Origin: Anaerovibrio sp.
GTDB lineage: Bacteria > Bacillota > Negativicutes > Selenomonadales > Selenomonadaceae
NCBI GenBank assembly: GCA_016302095.1
Contig: JAEDOE010000012.1
Location: 1-12,763 of the forward strand
Length of the DNA stretch: 12,763 nucleotides
Direction of reading: 5' to 3'
Numbering within the stretch: position 1 is the stretch's first letter; the number at the start of each line of letters is the position of its first letter. The notes beneath the pieces were generated by a model. The model did not search any database, was not told the DNA's origin, and saw nothing but the letters and a program-made list of their open reading frames with translations. The position numbers and the translations under genes are program-made. Shown here in pieces: positions 1-6,260 of this stretch.

Positions 1-523
1 TGCCCTCCTCAAGAATATTATTGATGCGGGTCAGCTTGTCGCTTTTCTGCAAAAGCTCATGGTTGTTGTCCGTCAGCAGCTGATTGGCATCTTCCAGCCT
101 GCCATTGACAGCCTGCAATTCCTGTGTCTGCGCTTCCAGGCGATTCTTTTGCTCCTCCAGCCCGGACAACTCCTTTTTGGTATCATCCAGCTCGGACTGG
201 ATTTTATCCTGCTCGGACTTTGCCATGGCAAGCTGTGCCGAAGCCTCTGCCAGCTCGCTCTTTGCCTGCTGCATGCTGCGGTTCAGCTTTTCCATGCCGA
301 AAAGCGCCATCCGCACATTCTCAGACATGATGCTCATTACCCCCAATGTGGTGGTGGTAATCATCACGCCTGTCACAATCGTTACCAGAATAGATGTATG
401 CCTCGGACGCAGGCCGAAGATGCTCATCTTCTTCTTGCCTACTTTAGTGCCAAGCCTGTCGCCAATAAAAGCAATGGCTCCGCCCGTGATTACCAAAACA
501 AAAATCAGCACAACACCATACAT
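1..523 (-). CDS. DUF3084 domain-containing membrane/coiled-coil protein (3' end beyond window)
   Basis: I recognise this as a DUF3084 family member; its function is unknown. The frame opens with ATG at 523 and stays open to base 1, giving 174 residues with the C-terminus missing. A ribosome binding site (AGGGGTGG) lies 7 bases before the ATG. Residues about 3-20 and 44-64 are hydrophobic membrane segments. The loop between them (residues 22-43) is rich in Lys/Arg and carries the DRLGTKVGKKK and SIFGLRPRHTS motifs typical of the family. From about residue 77 the protein is a Glu/Lys/Gln/Leu-rich coiled coil that runs to the window edge. The positive loop suggests it is cytoplasmic, which would put both the N-terminus and the coiled coil in the periplasm (inference). 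The gene follows lptF/G by 58 bases in the same direction, so a role at the envelope is plausible. Antisense frames here are shadows. Confidence 0.85.
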   Translation of the reverse strand, partial: MYGVVLIFVLVITGGAIAFIGDRLGTKVGKKKMSIFGLRPRHTSILVTIVTGVMITTTTLGVMSIMSENVRMALFGMEKLNRSMQQAKSELAEASAQLAMAKSEQDKIQSELDDTKKELSGLEEQKNRLEAQTQELQAVNGRLEDANQLLTDNNHELLQKSDKLTRINNILEEG

Positions 524-581
524 GTCAGAGCCACCCCTTTTTTTCTTCCATGTTAAAATCTCACTGCATTGCTAAAATATC

Positions 582-1673
582 TTACCTTGCCATACGGCGC
601 ATCAGATAGCCTCCGGCCAGCAGGCCAATAATATTTGGCAGCCATACCGCCAGCATAGGGTTCACTATGCCGCCTTGGGCAATGGCACCTGCCATGGTCA
701 TCAGGCTATAGTAGATAAATATAATGATTATGCTCATCACAAAGCCAATAGAGGAGCTGTTGCGGTTCGGCTGCATGCCCAGGGGCACGCCTACCAGCGT
801 AAAAATCAGGCTTGCCATAGGAATCGTCATCCTCTGGTGCAGCTCCGTTTCCAGCTTGTTGGTGTTCACATACTGGGACCTCATGATGCCAATCTGCTCA
901 TTGAGCTCCTTCATGGTCATTTCCTCGGGCTTCTTCTGAGACTGCACAATCTGCCGCGGGCTTTCATTGATCGGCAGCACCTGTGTATCAAACCGCATGG
1001 TGTGCTGGCTCTTGCCCTCTGCCACATCGTAGATCATGCCGTTGTGCATGGTCCACATATTGTCCTTCCACTCGGCATACTCCGCATTCTCCACATGCTT
1101 CAGCTCACCATTCTCAAAGGACTGCATAGCAATCCCTTCCATTGTGTTGCTATCCGCCACAAACTGACGGGCATACACCAGCTTTTCAATCTTGCCCTGC
1201 CTGATTTCCTTGATGATGATATGCTCCTGGGACTGAGGTGACAGATTGCCCTTGATCTCATATTCCAGCACATTCCTGTAGGCCTCGTTGGACCAGGGAA
1301 CCACATACTCGTTAAACCACACAGCAAAAACACTGACGAAGGCCCCCAGGACAATCGCCGGGGTGGCAATGCGGTAAAAGCTGATGCCACAGGACTTCAT
1401 AGCGGTAATCTCGCTGTTGCCTGACAGCCTGCCGATAGTCAGGAGGCTTGCCAGCAGCATGGACATAGGAAAGGTCCAGATGACCACGCCCGGCAGGCTG
1501 AGTACGAAAATCTTGATAACAGAGGTGACAGATGCGCCATACTCCGTAATATACTGTGCTATGCGGAACAATGTGCCGGAGCCGATAAACACGGCAGAAA
1601 AGGCACAAATACCGAAAATAAAGGTCTTGAAGACCTCCTTGAATATATACTTGTCCAGAATACGAATCCGCAT
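582..1673 (-). CDS. LptF/LptG family (YjgP/YjgQ) LPS export permease
   Basis: This is the inner-membrane permease of the Lpt exporter, which extracts LPS from the outer leaflet of the inner membrane using ATP hydrolysis by LptB. At 363 residues it has the normal family length. It has three N-terminal membrane segments (about 14-36, 56-80, 99-121), a periplasmic beta-jellyroll region (about 135-265) and three C-terminal membrane segments (about 285-303, 308-330, 336-358). The cytoplasmic stretch GRLSGNSEITAMKSCGIS (81-98) matches the coupling helix that docks on LptB. The ATG at 1673 follows lptB by 11 bases, with AGGGGA as ribosome binding site. Proteobacteria use a heterodimer of LptF and LptG from adjacent genes, but only one gene is present here. 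I cannot tell F from G by sequence, so I give no symbol. The neighbouring lptB, lptA and lptC support the call. Confidence 0.94.
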   Translation of the reverse strand: MRIRILDKYIFKEVFKTFIFGICAFSAVFIGSGTLFRIAQYITEYGASVTSVIKIFVLSLPGVVIWTFPMSMLLASLLTIGRLSGNSEITAMKSCGISFYRIATPAIVLGAFVSVFAVWFNEYVVPWSNEAYRNVLEYEIKGNLSPQSQEHIIIKEIRQGKIEKLVYARQFVADSNTMEGIAMQSFENGELKHVENAEYAEWKDNMWTMHNGMIYDVAEGKSQHTMRFDTQVLPINESPRQIVQSQKKPEEMTMKELNEQIGIMRSQYVNTNKLETELHQRMTIPMASLIFTLVGVPLGMQPNRNSSSIGFVMSIIIIFIYYSLMTMAGAIAQGGIVNPMLAVWLPNIIGLLAGGYLMRRMAR

Positions 1674-1684
1674 GTAATCTTCCC

Positions 1685-2404
1685 CTATAACTTAGTATTG
1701 TTGCCGATATAGTATTTTATCGCCAACGGATCATTGAGAACGGTATCCACATCGCCCTCTACCAAAATCTTTCCTTCGTTCATTATATATGCCCTGTCCA
1801 CAATACGCAAGGTCTCAACCACGTTGTGATCCGTAATCAGGATGCCCATGCCCCGCTCCCGGAGATAGCTGATAATGCCCTGAATATCCGCCACGGCAAT
1901 AGGGTCCACACCGGCAAAGGGCTCATCCAGCAGGATAAACTTGGGCTCCAGTGCCAGGCATCTGGCTATTTCCACCCGGCGGCGCTCACCGCCGGACAGC
2001 TCGGAACCCAGCCGCTCCCTCACATGAGAAACATGAAATTCCTCCAAAAGGTCGGCAATCTTCTGCTTTTTTGCCCCATCATCCATGTCCACATATTCCA
2101 GGATGGACATGATATTTTCCTCCACCGTAAGGTTGCGGAAAATAGAAGCCTCCTGGGCCAGATAGCTGATGCCCAGGCGTGCCCTCTTGTACATAGGCAT
2201 GCCGCCGATATCGATATCGGAAATCAGCACCTGCCCGGAAGTTGGCCGCTCAAGGCCTACAATCATGTAAAAGGTAGTAGTCTTGCCGGCACCATTCGCC
2301 CCCAGCAGCCCCACAATCTCCCCCTTTTCTACACGCAGGGATACGCCGTCTACTACATTGCGCTGCTTAAAGGTTTTAACTAAATTCTTTACTTCAATAT
2401 GCAC
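1685..2404 (-). CDS. lptB: LptB, LPS export ABC transporter ATP-binding protein
   Basis: This is the cytoplasmic ATPase that powers LPS extraction by the LptBFG complex. The 239 residues match the family length (241 in E. coli) and show a full ABC set: Walker A GANGAGKT (35-42), Q-loop Gln84, signature LSGGE (136-140), Walker B ending in Asp160-Glu161, and the switch His193 in TDHNV. The text after Walker B ([11 protein letters not shown]) is characteristic of LptB rather than of branched-chain amino acid transporters. Phe89 sits just after the Q-loop, where E. coli LptB contacts the permease coupling helices. The start is GTG at 2404, fixed by a GGAGG site 9 bases upstream; there is no better ATG. 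The gene ends in TAG. It lies 37 bases after lptA and 11 bases before the permease gene. Confidence 0.97.
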   Translation of the reverse strand: MHIEVKNLVKTFKQRNVVDGVSLRVEKGEIVGLLGANGAGKTTTFYMIVGLERPTSGQVLISDIDIGGMPMYKRARLGISYLAQEASIFRNLTVEENIMSILEYVDMDDGAKKQKIADLLEEFHVSHVRERLGSELSGGERRRVEIARCLALEPKFILLDEPFAGVDPIAVADIQGIISYLRERGMGILITDHNVVETLRIVDRAYIMNEGKILVEGDVDTVLNDPLAIKYYIGNNTKL

Positions 2405-2413
2405 CTGGCAATT

Positions 2414-2418
2414 CCTCC
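2414..2418 (-). promoter_or_regulatory. Ribosome binding site fixing the GTG start of lptB
   Basis: On the minus strand this reads GGAGG, 9 bases before the GTG at 2404. It is one of the strongest Shine-Dalgarno matches in the window and supports the non-ATG start. Confidence 0.8.
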
Positions 2419-2441
2419 AAACCTTTTCTATCTAAGCCACC

Positions 2442-3137
2442 TTACTCGGTAACCTTTGCCTTGCCATCCTTGGCGAGCAATATGGTCAGCGTATTGCTCT
2501 TTAAAGTGTTATTGTACTGTACCGCCCAGGCGTTGCCTGTCAGCACTGCCTTGCCCAGGTCCAGGCCATAGTAATTCAGCAGGTCTCCCCCTGCCTCCAT
2601 ATCGTTAGGCGGGCTGATAACGTGGGCATTTCCCCTGCCAATCAGGTGCTCCTCCTTCAGGTAGCCCTCCATCTCGTCAGCGGTGAAGCTGCCATCCTTG
2701 GAAGTAATCACGCCCCGCTCCCTGATCAGCACATAATCCTGCGGCTGAAAATACTCCACGATAGGGCCTGTAAAGGTCTTGTCCTCCATAGTGCCGTGCA
2801 CGTCACCGCTGGCAATCATGTGCTGCTGGGCGTCACTGGTCAGCTTGTGGCAGGTAACGCGCATGCTTTTGCTTGGCTGCACGGCAATCACATTGCCCTC
2901 TACCCTGCCTTCCTTGGTTTTGGAGTTGTACTCCGCCTCCTGGCCGGTCACCTTCATATCGCCCTGAATCATCAGCACGTCACCCTTGGCGGTTACTATG
3001 CCTGTCTGCATGTCGTATTCCACCGTATCGGCATCCAGGGATGTCGGCTTATCTGCCGCAAACAGGGTTCCTGCTGCCAGCAGCGTCGAAAAGCCTGCAA
3101 TCGCCAGTGCCCTTGCAAAATGTTTCTTGTTAATCAT
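2442..3137 (-). CDS. lptA: LptA, periplasmic LPS transport protein (OstA-like)
   Basis: LptA forms the periplasmic beta-jellyroll bridge that carries LPS from LptC to the outer-membrane LptD. The 231-residue precursor begins with a signal peptide: basic MINKKHFAR, a hydrophobic core at about 10-26, and a likely cleavage site near Ala27/Ala28 (LFAAD). The mature part follows the OstA pattern, starting SLDADTVEYDMQTG and then repeating short strands of the type ...A.GDV.., ...GNV.. and ...GNAHV... It is longer than E. coli LptA (185 residues), so extra strands at the C-terminus are possible. The start ATG at 3137 overlaps the lptC stop in the sequence ATGA, and a purine-rich AAGGGGAAAGG stretch lies just upstream. 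LptC and LptA share the OstA-like fold, but the cleavable signal peptide and the order lptC-lptA-lptB make this one LptA. Confidence 0.92.
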   Translation of the reverse strand: MINKKHFARALAIAGFSTLLAAGTLFAADKPTSLDADTVEYDMQTGIVTAKGDVLMIQGDMKVTGQEAEYNSKTKEGRVEGNVIAVQPSKSMRVTCHKLTSDAQQHMIASGDVHGTMEDKTFTGPIVEYFQPQDYVLIRERGVITSKDGSFTADEMEGYLKEEHLIGRGNAHVISPPNDMEAGGDLLNYYGLDLGKAVLTGNAWAVQYNNTLKSNTLTILLAKDGKAKVTE

Positions 3138-3685
3138 TTACCTTTCCCCTTTTCCAGATGGGCATGACCTGTAATCTTGAATTTATTGAATCCATCCTGA
3201 GACTCAATCCTGTCCCCGGCAGCCTTGAGGGCGTCCGAATCCCGCTGCAGCTCCGCATTGCCAATCAGGGCAAGCTTTTCCTCTGCCGCCTTCCATTCCG
3301 CCCTGTCACATTTCAGATGGGCGCCATCAGTGCTGTCGCCCTTGATGCCGCCCTCGGCAGTCAGGAATTTTTCCTTGGCCTTGTAATTTGCCTTGGGTGC
3401 TGTCAGGTGAATGGTCCTGCCATCCTCAGTATAAAACTTGGCATCCAGATTGGCAATAACCGCATCCTGGGTATCAATATCCACTTCCATGGATTCCGCT
3501 GTCAGCTCCCACAGCTTCCTGCCATCCTTTTCCTCCACGATGGTATTGCCATTGTAGGTCATGACACGCTTTTCCAAAGGCGGTGCATCCTTTATCCTGT
3601 CAGGCACGGACTGCACCGTCCATACGCACATTGCCGCCAGCAGCACCAGCACAATGCCAAGCAATATTTTTTTATTTCTGGTCAT
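3134..3685 (-). CDS. lptC: LptC, membrane-anchored LPS transport protein
   Basis: LptC links the LptBFG exporter to LptA and passes LPS along its beta-jellyroll groove. The 183 residues (191 in E. coli) consist of a single N-terminal membrane anchor (about residues 6-24), a short linker, and an OstA-like periplasmic domain beginning near VMTYNGNTIVEE and including WELTAESMEVD and later A.FYTEDGRTIHLTA. No signal peptidase site is obvious, as expected for an anchored protein. The ATG at 3685 lies 14 bases inside the end of the acyltransferase gene, with AGAGG about 9 bases upstream. The stop overlaps the lptA start by 4 bases (ATGA), so lptC and lptA are probably translationally coupled. Sequence conservation in LptC is low, so the call rests on architecture plus gene order. 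Confidence 0.9.
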   Translation of the reverse strand: MTRNKKILLGIVLVLLAAMCVWTVQSVPDRIKDAPPLEKRVMTYNGNTIVEEKDGRKLWELTAESMEVDIDTQDAVIANLDAKFYTEDGRTIHLTAPKANYKAKEKFLTAEGGIKGDSTDGAHLKCDRAEWKAAEEKLALIGNAELQRDSDALKAAGDRIESQDGFNKFKITGHAHLEKGKGK

Positions 3686-4592
3686 TTGCCGTTACCTCTG
3701 CCTTTACTGTGTGATGCTTGATTTTCTGCTGCTCCGGCTTGGTGTTCCACCTTTTCTGAAACCACAGCCACTGGGTAGGATTATCCAGAATCTTCTTTTC
3801 CAGAATCTTGGTCATCTTGTAGGTCAGGTCAAACAGATCCTTATCGGAGTCACCGGTATCCTCATAGCGGAGAATTTCCCCGATTTCCACCTTGTGATGG
3901 CCGTCAGGCTGGCGGATGATAAAGGCCGGCACCACCGGGGAATTGAATTTCTTGGCAAACACTGCCGCCCCCATAGGGGTTGAAGCAGTCTTCCCCAAAA
4001 ATTCAATAAAGGCACCGCCGGGCCCTGCATCCTGATCTGCCAGGAAGCCAAGAATCTTGCCCTTCTTCAATGCCTTGGCAGCCGACAAGAGCTCGCTGGT
4101 TCCCCGGGAGAAAATCTCCACATTGATGCGGGCACGCAGCTCATCCAGGGCATGTGTATAATCCATGTTAGGCTGCGGCTTGGCAATGGCCGTCACCGGC
4201 ATATCGTTCATGGTAAAGGCAGCGGAGAGCCACTCCCAGTTGCCTACATGGCCTGTAAGCACTACCACGCCCCGCTTTTCCGCCAGTGCCTGCTCCATGA
4301 TTTCCAGATGGTCTATCTCTATGTACTTGGAAAAATTTTTCTTGTTCAGGGCAGGCATGTAGAGAACCTCCATGAAATTGCGCCCCATGTTGATAAAGGA
4401 CAGGCGCACCAGCTTCTCTGCTTCCTCCTGCGAAATCTTCAATGACTCCCGCATCTGCCTGATAGCGAGATTGCGCTGCTTCTTGATGAGCCTGTAATAC
4501 AGTATGCCCAGCCCCTTGCCCATAGCCAGCAGCCAGCTATGGGGCAGCCTGCATGCTACCCAGCTCATTAGCATAAGTAAATTATATACCAT
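3672..4592 (-). CDS. LpxL/LpxM-type lipid A secondary acyltransferase (lysophospholipid acyltransferase family)
   Basis: This is an inner-membrane enzyme of the family that transfers a fatty acyl chain from acyl-ACP to a hydroxyacyl chain of Kdo-lipid A precursor. With the ATG at 4592 it has 306 residues, the usual size. It has a hydrophobic N-terminal anchor, the catalytic HX4E motif as HVGNWE (His115, Glu120), a substrate-binding region LADQDAGPGGAF (about 184-195), and the family C-terminal LWFQKRWNT (about 276-284). A TTG ten codons earlier (4622) is in frame, but GGGGGAG at 4597-4603 lies just before the ATG, so the ATG is preferred. The gene starts 64 bases after kdsC, and its last 14 bases overlap lptC. 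It is the only late acyltransferase here, so LpxL and LpxM activities cannot be told apart. Its chain length and position are unknown. Confidence 0.92.
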   Translation of the reverse strand: MVYNLLMLMSWVACRLPHSWLLAMGKGLGILYYRLIKKQRNLAIRQMRESLKISQEEAEKLVRLSFINMGRNFMEVLYMPALNKKNFSKYIEIDHLEIMEQALAEKRGVVVLTGHVGNWEWLSAAFTMNDMPVTAIAKPQPNMDYTHALDELRARINVEIFSRGTSELLSAAKALKKGKILGFLADQDAGPGGAFIEFLGKTASTPMGAAVFAKKFNSPVVPAFIIRQPDGHHKVEIGEILRYEDTGDSDKDLFDLTYKMTKILEKKILDNPTQWLWFQKRWNTKPEQQKIKHHTVKAEVTANDQK

Positions 4593-4596
4593 TATA

Positions 4597-4603
4597 CTCC
4601 CCC
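4597..4603 (-). promoter_or_regulatory. Ribosome binding site for the acyltransferase ATG at 4592
   Basis: The minus strand reads GGGGGAG, ending 4 bases before the ATG at 4592. The upstream TTG at 4622 would place this site inside the gene, so it argues for the ATG. The spacing is a little short. Confidence 0.6.
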
Positions 4604-4656
4604 GCAACAAATTATGCTGCAAAATTTATGCCGCTGGCACCCTGCTCCTGGCAAAA

Positions 4657-5217
4657 TTACTGCCCATATGCCGGAGCCAGCTTCGTCCCCGCAAAGGCAT
4701 CCACCAAAGTCTGCCACTTGCCCTGGGATTTGAGCACCAGCTCCGCAATGTCACGAACTGCACCGTTGCCGCCATTGCAGCCGGAAATCACATGGGAAAC
4801 ATACTTCACCTCCGGCTGGGCATCTGCCGTGCAGCAGGCCAGGCCTGCCCGCATCAAAAGTGGCAGGTCGTTCAAATCATCACCGATATAGGCAATATCC
4901 CTGTCAGCCAGCTGCAGCTCATCCTTTAGCTGATGCCATGCCTCCCGCTTGTCACGGCAGCCCTGCCACACATGGCTTATCTTCAGCTCTGCCGCCCTGC
5001 GCTTCACTATTTCAGACTCCCTGCCGGTGATGATGGCTGTTGCCACCCCGGCAGTGTGCAGCATGGAAATGCCCATGCCGTCCTTGACGGAAAACTCCTT
5101 CATGGCTTCCCCGTCAGGGCCTATGTATATCCTGCCATCAGTCAGGGTGCCATCTACATCCATGACTACCAGCTTGATTCTGGCAGCCCTTACCAACGCA
5201 TCTGCCCTGTACTCCAT
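4657..5217 (-). CDS. kdsC: KdsC, 3-deoxy-D-manno-octulosonate 8-phosphate phosphatase
   Basis: KdsC removes phosphate from Kdo 8-phosphate to give free Kdo, the third step of CMP-Kdo synthesis. It is a small C0-type HAD phosphatase of 186 residues with no cap domain, which normally works as a tetramer. The motifs are clear: motif I DVDGT with the nucleophile Asp20 and acid Asp22, motif II TGR (64-66), Lys90, and motif III GDDLNDL (112-118). The loop GCNGGNGAVRD near the C-terminus is typical of KdsC. An ATG at 5226 is also in frame, but AAGGAG touches it with no spacing; the same site is 9 bases from the ATG at 5217, so I chose 5217. The gene follows kdsD by 50 bases and precedes the acyltransferase by 64. 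Confidence 0.95.
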   Translation of the reverse strand: MEYRADALVRAARIKLVVMDVDGTLTDGRIYIGPDGEAMKEFSVKDGMGISMLHTAGVATAIITGRESEIVKRRAAELKISHVWQGCRDKREAWHQLKDELQLADRDIAYIGDDLNDLPLLMRAGLACCTADAQPEVKYVSHVISGCNGGNGAVRDIAELVLKSQGKWQTLVDAFAGTKLAPAYGQ

Positions 5218-5226
5218 TTCAGACAT

Positions 5227-5232
5227 CTCCTT
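5227..5232 (-). promoter_or_regulatory. Ribosome binding site deciding the kdsC start
   Basis: The minus strand reads AAGGAG. It abuts the ATG at 5226 but lies 9 bases from the ATG at 5217, which makes the latter the likely start. Confidence 0.7.
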
Positions 5233-5259
5233 CGAATAATCAGAATAATCCGAATACTC
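5233..5259. repeat. Three near-identical 9-base tandem repeats between kdsD and kdsC
   Basis: On the plus strand the units are CGAATAATC, AGAATAATC and CGAATACTC, head to tail. They fill most of the 50-base gap between the kdsD stop and the kdsC ribosome binding site. They could be a slipped-strand variable spacer or chance low complexity. Confidence 0.6.
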
Positions 5260-5267
5260 CGGCTGCC

Positions 5268-6236
5268 TCAGACAACCCCCTGCCTCAGCAAATCAGTCAG
5301 ATGGACAATGCCCACAGGCTTATTGTCCCCGTCAATCACAGGCAGCACCGTAATCGGGCGCGGCTTGTGCTTTTCCATGATGGAAAGTGCCTCTGCCGCC
5401 AGCTTCTCCCGGGTAATAGTCTGCGGATTCTTCGTCATCATATTCTCTACAGCCTCGTTCAGGAACTGGCTGCCCTTGGCAAGCCCCCGGCGGATATCGC
5501 CATCCGTCACCAGGCCGATAAACTCGCCTTCATCATTGACCACAGAGGTAGCTCCCAGCCCCTTGTCCGTCATCATGAACAATGCCTCCTGAGCCGTGTG
5601 GCCACTGTGAATGACAGGATTGTCCTCGCCGCTGTGCATCACGTTCTCCACAGTCAGCAAAAGCTTCCTGCCCAGGGAGCCCCCCGGATGGAACAGAGCA
5701 AAATCCTGCTTGGTAAAATTCCTTGCCTCCAGAAGTGCCACCGTAATGGCATCACCCATGGCAAGGGTGGCAGTGGTGCTGGCAGTGGGTGCCAGCCCCA
5801 AAGGACATGCCTCCCGCTCCACGCCGATATCCACAAAGAAATCTGCATTCCTGCCCAGGGAGGACTCCCGACGGCCGCTCATGGCAATAATCTTCGCCCC
5901 GATGCGCTTGATAATGGGCAGAATATTGACAATCTCCGTGCTTTCGCCGCTATTGGAAATAGCAATTACCACGTCATCAGCCGTAACCATGCCCAAATCG
6001 CCATGAAAAGCCTCTGCCGGGTGCATGAAAAATGCCGGTGTACCGGTGCTGGCAAGGCTGGCGGCAATCTTCCTGCCGATGTGGCCGGACTTGCCCATGC
6101 CGGTAACAACCACCCTGGCATGGCAGTCCAAAATGCACTTTACTGCTGCCTCAAACTCATCGTCAATCCTCTCGATCAGACGGGTAACAGAAGCTGCCTC
6201 TATCTTCAAAGTTTCAATAGCCGAATCCTTAATCAT
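5268..6236 (-). CDS. kdsD: KdsD, D-arabinose 5-phosphate isomerase (SIS + two CBS domains)
   Basis: KdsD converts D-ribulose 5-phosphate to D-arabinose 5-phosphate, the first committed step to Kdo. The 322 residues match E. coli KdsD (328). The SIS domain covers about residues 35-165, with TGMGKSG (45-51) and SNSGES (94-99). The residues matching the E. coli catalytic set appear to be Lys49, Glu98, Glu142 (in REACPLGLAPT) and His183 (in FHPGGSLGR). Two CBS domains follow at about 200-257 and 265-322, the second ending in VGIVHLTDLLRQG. A GTG at 6248 is in frame, but AAGGTG at 6246-6251 overlaps it and sits 9 bases from the ATG at 6236, so I use the ATG. The Kdo-gene context separates it from capsule (KpsF) or gut isomerase paralogues. 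The gap to kdsA is 24 bases. Confidence 0.95.
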   Translation of the reverse strand: MIKDSAIETLKIEAASVTRLIERIDDEFEAAVKCILDCHARVVVTGMGKSGHIGRKIAASLASTGTPAFFMHPAEAFHGDLGMVTADDVVIAISNSGESTEIVNILPIIKRIGAKIIAMSGRRESSLGRNADFFVDIGVEREACPLGLAPTASTTATLAMGDAITVALLEARNFTKQDFALFHPGGSLGRKLLLTVENVMHSGEDNPVIHSGHTAQEALFMMTDKGLGATSVVNDEGEFIGLVTDGDIRRGLAKGSQFLNEAVENMMTKNPQTITREKLAAEALSIMEKHKPRPITVLPVIDGDNKPVGIVHLTDLLRQGVV

Positions 6237-6245
6237 CGTACCCCT

Positions 6246-6251
6246 CACCTT
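6246..6251 (-). promoter_or_regulatory. Ribosome binding site deciding the kdsD start
   Basis: The minus strand reads AAGGTG, 9 bases before the ATG at 6236, followed by a second purine run AGGGG. It overlaps the alternative GTG at 6248, which itself has no site upstream. Confidence 0.65.
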
Positions 6252-6260
6252 GTATCATGC

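Noticed and set aside
525..551. Eight-codon frame between lptF/G and the DUF3084 gene
   Set aside because: It encodes MEEKKGWL and ends just before the DUF3084 start. It has no ribosome binding site, no attenuator hairpin and no regulatory codon run; it is likely chance.
59..575. Two overlapping plus-strand frames at the left end
   Set aside because: The minus strand here encodes a DUF3084 protein with two membrane segments and a coiled coil, which explains the coding signal.
4593..4622. TTG start giving a 10-residue longer acyltransferase
   Set aside because: The Shine-Dalgarno sequence lies inside this extension, just before an ATG, and the extra residues match no family N-terminus.
4593..4656. 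Possible internal promoter in the 64-base gap before the acyltransferase gene
   Set aside because: A CATAAT stretch resembles a -10 box, but no -35-like hexamer lies 16-18 bases upstream.
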